This document shows, one piece after another, positions 61,869 through 64,000 of a DNA stretch of 64,000 nucleotides; positions within the stretch are counted from its first letter, which is position 1, and each line of letters opens with the position of its first letter. Origin of the DNA: Caballeronia sp031450805 (GTDB taxonomy: Bacteria; Pseudomonadota; Gammaproteobacteria; Burkholderiales; Burkholderiaceae); contig NZ_JARTVY010000001.1 in the NCBI RefSeq assembly GCF_031450805.1, positions 310,001 through 374,000 of the forward strand, in the 5' to 3' direction. The translations under genes and the position numbers were made by a program. Under the pieces are notes generated by a model. It made no database searches, was not told the origin of the DNA, and saw only the letters and a program-made list of their open reading frames with translations.

Positions 61869-62564
61869 GTGAACGACAAAACGCCCGAGCCCACGCCCGA
61901 TACCGACCTTGTCCCGCACGATCCGGCGCCTGGGTGCCCGGATTATCCGCCTGCGCTCGAAGAGACGGCGCTTCTCACCGACGACGAACTGGCGGCTTCG
62001 CGCGAGGCCGCGCTCGCTCATTGGGATCGCCGGTCGGACCTATGGCTTTTCGGCTATGGATCGCTCATCTGGAATCCCGGATTGCCGACGCTCGAAGCGG
62101 TGCGCGGCAAGGTGCACGGCTATCATCGCGGGCTTTACATGTGGTCGCGGGTGAATCGCGGAACGCCGGAGCAGCCGGGGCTCGTGCTCGCGCTGGATCG
62201 CGGCGGCTCCTGCACCGGCATGGCGTTTCGCCTGGCCGGGGCGGACGCGCCCGAGCATCTCGACGTGCTCTGGCGTCGCGAAATGTCGATGGCGTCATAC
62301 CGGCCGGCGTGGCTGCCGTGCACGCTGATCGACGGACGGCGCGTCGACGCGCTCGCCTTCGTGATGCGCCGGGAGGCGGCGTCCTATACGGGCAAGCTCG
62401 GCGATCCGATGATCCGCACGGTGTTCGGCTGCGCGAGCGGCCGCTACGGAACGACGCTCGATTACGTCAGCCGAACGGTCGAGGCGCTGCGGGAAAGCGG
62501 CATGCCGGACCGGGCGCTGGAGGCGCTGCTCAGGCGGTGCCAGGCCGGCAAAAACGGAGAATAG
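61869..62564 (+). CDS. chaC: ChaC-type gamma-glutamylcyclotransferase
   Basis: 231 residues from GTG 61869. The cyclotransferase motif WLFGYGSLIWNP near residue 60 and YRPAWLPC, YTGKLG are typical of ChaC, which splits glutathione into 5-oxoproline and Cys-Gly. The catalytic glutamate is probably in the APEHLDVLWRREM region. It lies between ybeY and corC, where it is absent in E. coli; 30 bases downstream of ybeY. Confidence 0.9.
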   Translation: MNDKTPEPTPDTDLVPHDPAPGCPDYPPALEETALLTDDELAASREAALAHWDRRSDLWLFGYGSLIWNPGLPTLEAVRGKVHGYHRGLYMWSRVNRGTPEQPGLVLALDRGGSCTGMAFRLAGADAPEHLDVLWRREMSMASYRPAWLPCTLIDGRRVDALAFVMRREAASYTGKLGDPMIRTVFGCASGRYGTTLDYVSRTVEALRESGMPDRALEALLRRCQAGKNGE

Positions 62565-62742
62565 GCGCACCGGGGCTTGTCCGGATGGCCAATGCTTCGC
62601 CGCCGACATCGTTTGTGCACGGTTATCGGCTAGGATGTTCGAAGCGCCCTTTACGCGCGCCGCACCACCCAGCCCGCATTTTGCCTTGGTGTATGCTTAA
62701 CTTTCCGTTAATTCGCGCCCGGGACGTCTCGGGCGCTCCGCT

Positions 62743-63645
62743 ATGAACGAACCCTATCCCAGTCGACGACACGCCGACAAACCGCACGAAAAGCGCTCGC
62801 TCCTCGAACGCCTGACCGATTTCATCTCCCACGAGCCCGAGTCGCGCGACGAATTGCTCGAAGTGCTTCAGGACGCTCACGAGCGCAACCTGCTCGACGC
62901 CGATTCGCTCTCGATGATCGAAGGCGTCTTTCAGGTGTCCGATCTCTGCGCGCGCGACATCATGATTCCGCGCGCCCAGATGGACGCCATCAACATCGCG
63001 GAAACGCCCGCCGAATTCATCCCGTTCGTGCTGGAAAAAGCGCACTCGCGCTATCCGGTGTACGAGGGCAATCGTGACAACATCATCGGCGTGCTGCTCG
63101 CGAAAGACCTGCTCCGCTACTACGCCGAAGAAGAATTCGACGTGCGCGGCATGCTGCGCCCGGCCGTGTTCATCCCCGAGTCGAAGCGTCTGAACGTGCT
63201 GCTGCACGACTTTCGCGTGAATCGCAATCACATCGCGATCGTCGTCGATGAATACGGCGGCGTCGCGGGCCTCATCACCATCGAGGACGTGCTGGAGCAG
63301 ATCGTCGGCGACATCGAGGACGAGTACGACTTCGACGAGGAAGCCGGCAACATCATGCCGTCGCCGGACGGCAAGTTCCGCGTGCGCGCGCTGACGGGCA
63401 TCGAACAGTTCAACGAGGAGTTCGGCACCGACTTCTCGGACGAGGAAGTCGATACCATCGGCGGGCTCGTCACGCATCGCTTCGGGCGCGTGCCGCATCG
63501 CGGCGAGAAGGTTCGCATCGACGATTTCGCGTTCGAGATCCTGCGCGGCGATGCCCGGCAAATTCACGTGCTCCTGGTTCGGCGCGTGCCGAATCTCACG
63601 CAACAGCCTCACACCGGCGACGACGAGGGCGAACTGCGCGACTGA
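62743..63645 (+). CDS. corC: CorC/YbeX family transporter-associated protein
   Basis: 300 residues. Two CBS domains (VCDLCARDIMIPRAQMDAI..., FIPESKRLNVLLHDFRVNRNHIAIVVDEYGGVAGLITIEDVLEQIVG) and a C-terminal CorC_HlyC domain (about 215-285). No N-terminal membrane DUF21 domain, so it is the short soluble form. CorC is linked to Mg2+/Co2+ handling, and YbeX recently to ribosome homeostasis. Follows the classical order before lnt. Confidence 0.94.
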   Translation: MNEPYPSRRHADKPHEKRSLLERLTDFISHEPESRDELLEVLQDAHERNLLDADSLSMIEGVFQVSDLCARDIMIPRAQMDAINIAETPAEFIPFVLEKAHSRYPVYEGNRDNIIGVLLAKDLLRYYAEEEFDVRGMLRPAVFIPESKRLNVLLHDFRVNRNHIAIVVDEYGGVAGLITIEDVLEQIVGDIEDEYDFDEEAGNIMPSPDGKFRVRALTGIEQFNEEFGTDFSDEEVDTIGGLVTHRFGRVPHRGEKVRIDDFAFEILRGDARQIHVLLVRRVPNLTQQPHTGDDEGELRD

Positions 63646-63722
63646 TCGTGCAGCATCGGGCGTCCGCCGCCACGCACGGTGCGGACGCAACGCTCCATCC
63701 GCCAAGCCTTTCCCCGCATTCA

Positions 63723-64000
63723 ATGGCCGACTCACCGTTTCGCTTGTTCCCGTGGCGACGCAACGCAGAAAGCGCGTCGACCGCACCCCGCGCGCTTCCT
63801 TTCTGGCATTACCTCGTCGCAGCCGTGCTCGGCGCGGCGAACACCCTGTCCTTCGCGCCGACGCCGCACGGCGGATGGATCGAGCTCGTCATCTTCGCGC
63901 TCTTCTTCGCATGGCTCTCGCGCACGAGCGGCTGGAAAAGCGCGGCCCTGACCGGCTGGGCGTTCGGCTTCGGCAACTTCGTGACGGGCGTGTGGTGGCT
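63723..64000 (+). CDS. lnt: apolipoprotein N-acyltransferase, 5' part only
   Basis: The frame from ATG 63723 is open to the window end, 92 codons. After a basic N-terminus (FRLFPWRRN) come hydrophobic segments and the typical Lnt stretch TLSFAPTPHGGWIELVIFALFFAWL and GWAFGFGNFVTGVWW. Lnt adds the third acyl chain to lipoproteins in the inner membrane. The remaining ~430 residues, including the catalytic nitrilase-like domain, lie outside the window. It completes the ybeZ-ybeY-corC-lnt order. Confidence 0.9.
   Translation, partial: MADSPFRLFPWRRNAESASTAPRALPFWHYLVAAVLGAANTLSFAPTPHGGWIELVIFALFFAWLSRTSGWKSAALTGWAFGFGNFVTGVWW

Overview
This 64 kb window is high-GC chromosomal DNA from a betaproteobacterium of the family Burkholderiaceae, most likely Burkholderia sensu lato (Burkholderia, Paraburkholderia or Caballeronia). 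The evidence is gene order plus protein character: sucCD-terC-pilin-pglL, recA-recX, ilvE-zinc finger-waaF, folK-deoxynucleoside kinase-panB and miaB-ybeZ-ybeY-corC-lnt. The species cannot be fixed from the window alone.

Layout. 0.2-5.8 kb: azlCD branched-chain amino acid exporter, divergent ilvE, a zinc-finger protein, waaF and a YheT hydrolase. 5.8-12.5 kb: an M48 periplasmic protease, moaC, then a type IV pilin beside a PglL-type O-oligosaccharyltransferase, and a TerC protein. 12.6-18.2 kb: sucCD, a DUF2889 protein, a RecX with a very long N-terminal extension, and recA behind a LexA box that overlaps its promoter. 18.3-22.5 kb: an OmpR/TctE-type two-component pair and an MHS transporter.

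22.67-30.35 kb: a 7.7 kb integrative element sits in the 3' end of a tRNA(CAU) gene. It is bounded by a perfect 23-bp direct repeat. It carries a tyrosine integrase, a serine recombinase, an overlapping three-gene unit (two related DNA-binding-like proteins and a Rep-like replication initiator), and two probable anti-phage cargo genes: an EVE-like/HNH nuclease and a SIR2 protein. A decamer occurring twice near the left end and once near the right end looks like integrase arm sites. The tRNA terminator appears to have been displaced to the far end, and the element supplies a new one. This is the most interesting part of the window.

30.4-39.1 kb: envelope genes (BamE-like and NlpD-like lipoproteins, GlsB, DedA), mutL-miaA, then an MNT/HEPN toxin-antitoxin pair that looks decayed in both partners (8-bp tandem duplication frameshift, missing MNT aspartate, missing HEPN arginine), and purM. 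39.3-44.6 kb: hda, a HAD phosphatase, pcnB, folK, a deoxynucleoside kinase and panB. 44.7-56.9 kb: a CopD protein, two c-type cytochromes (two and three haems), HlyIII, a RhlE helicase, a ferritin-like di-iron protein, an MHS transporter with a cytosolic-type gamma-glutamyltransferase, and small lipoproteins. 57.2-64 kb: glpK, then miaB-phoH(ybeZ)-ybeY-chaC-corC-lnt; lnt runs off the window edge.

All family assignments come from reading the translated proteins and recalled family signatures; no database search was run.
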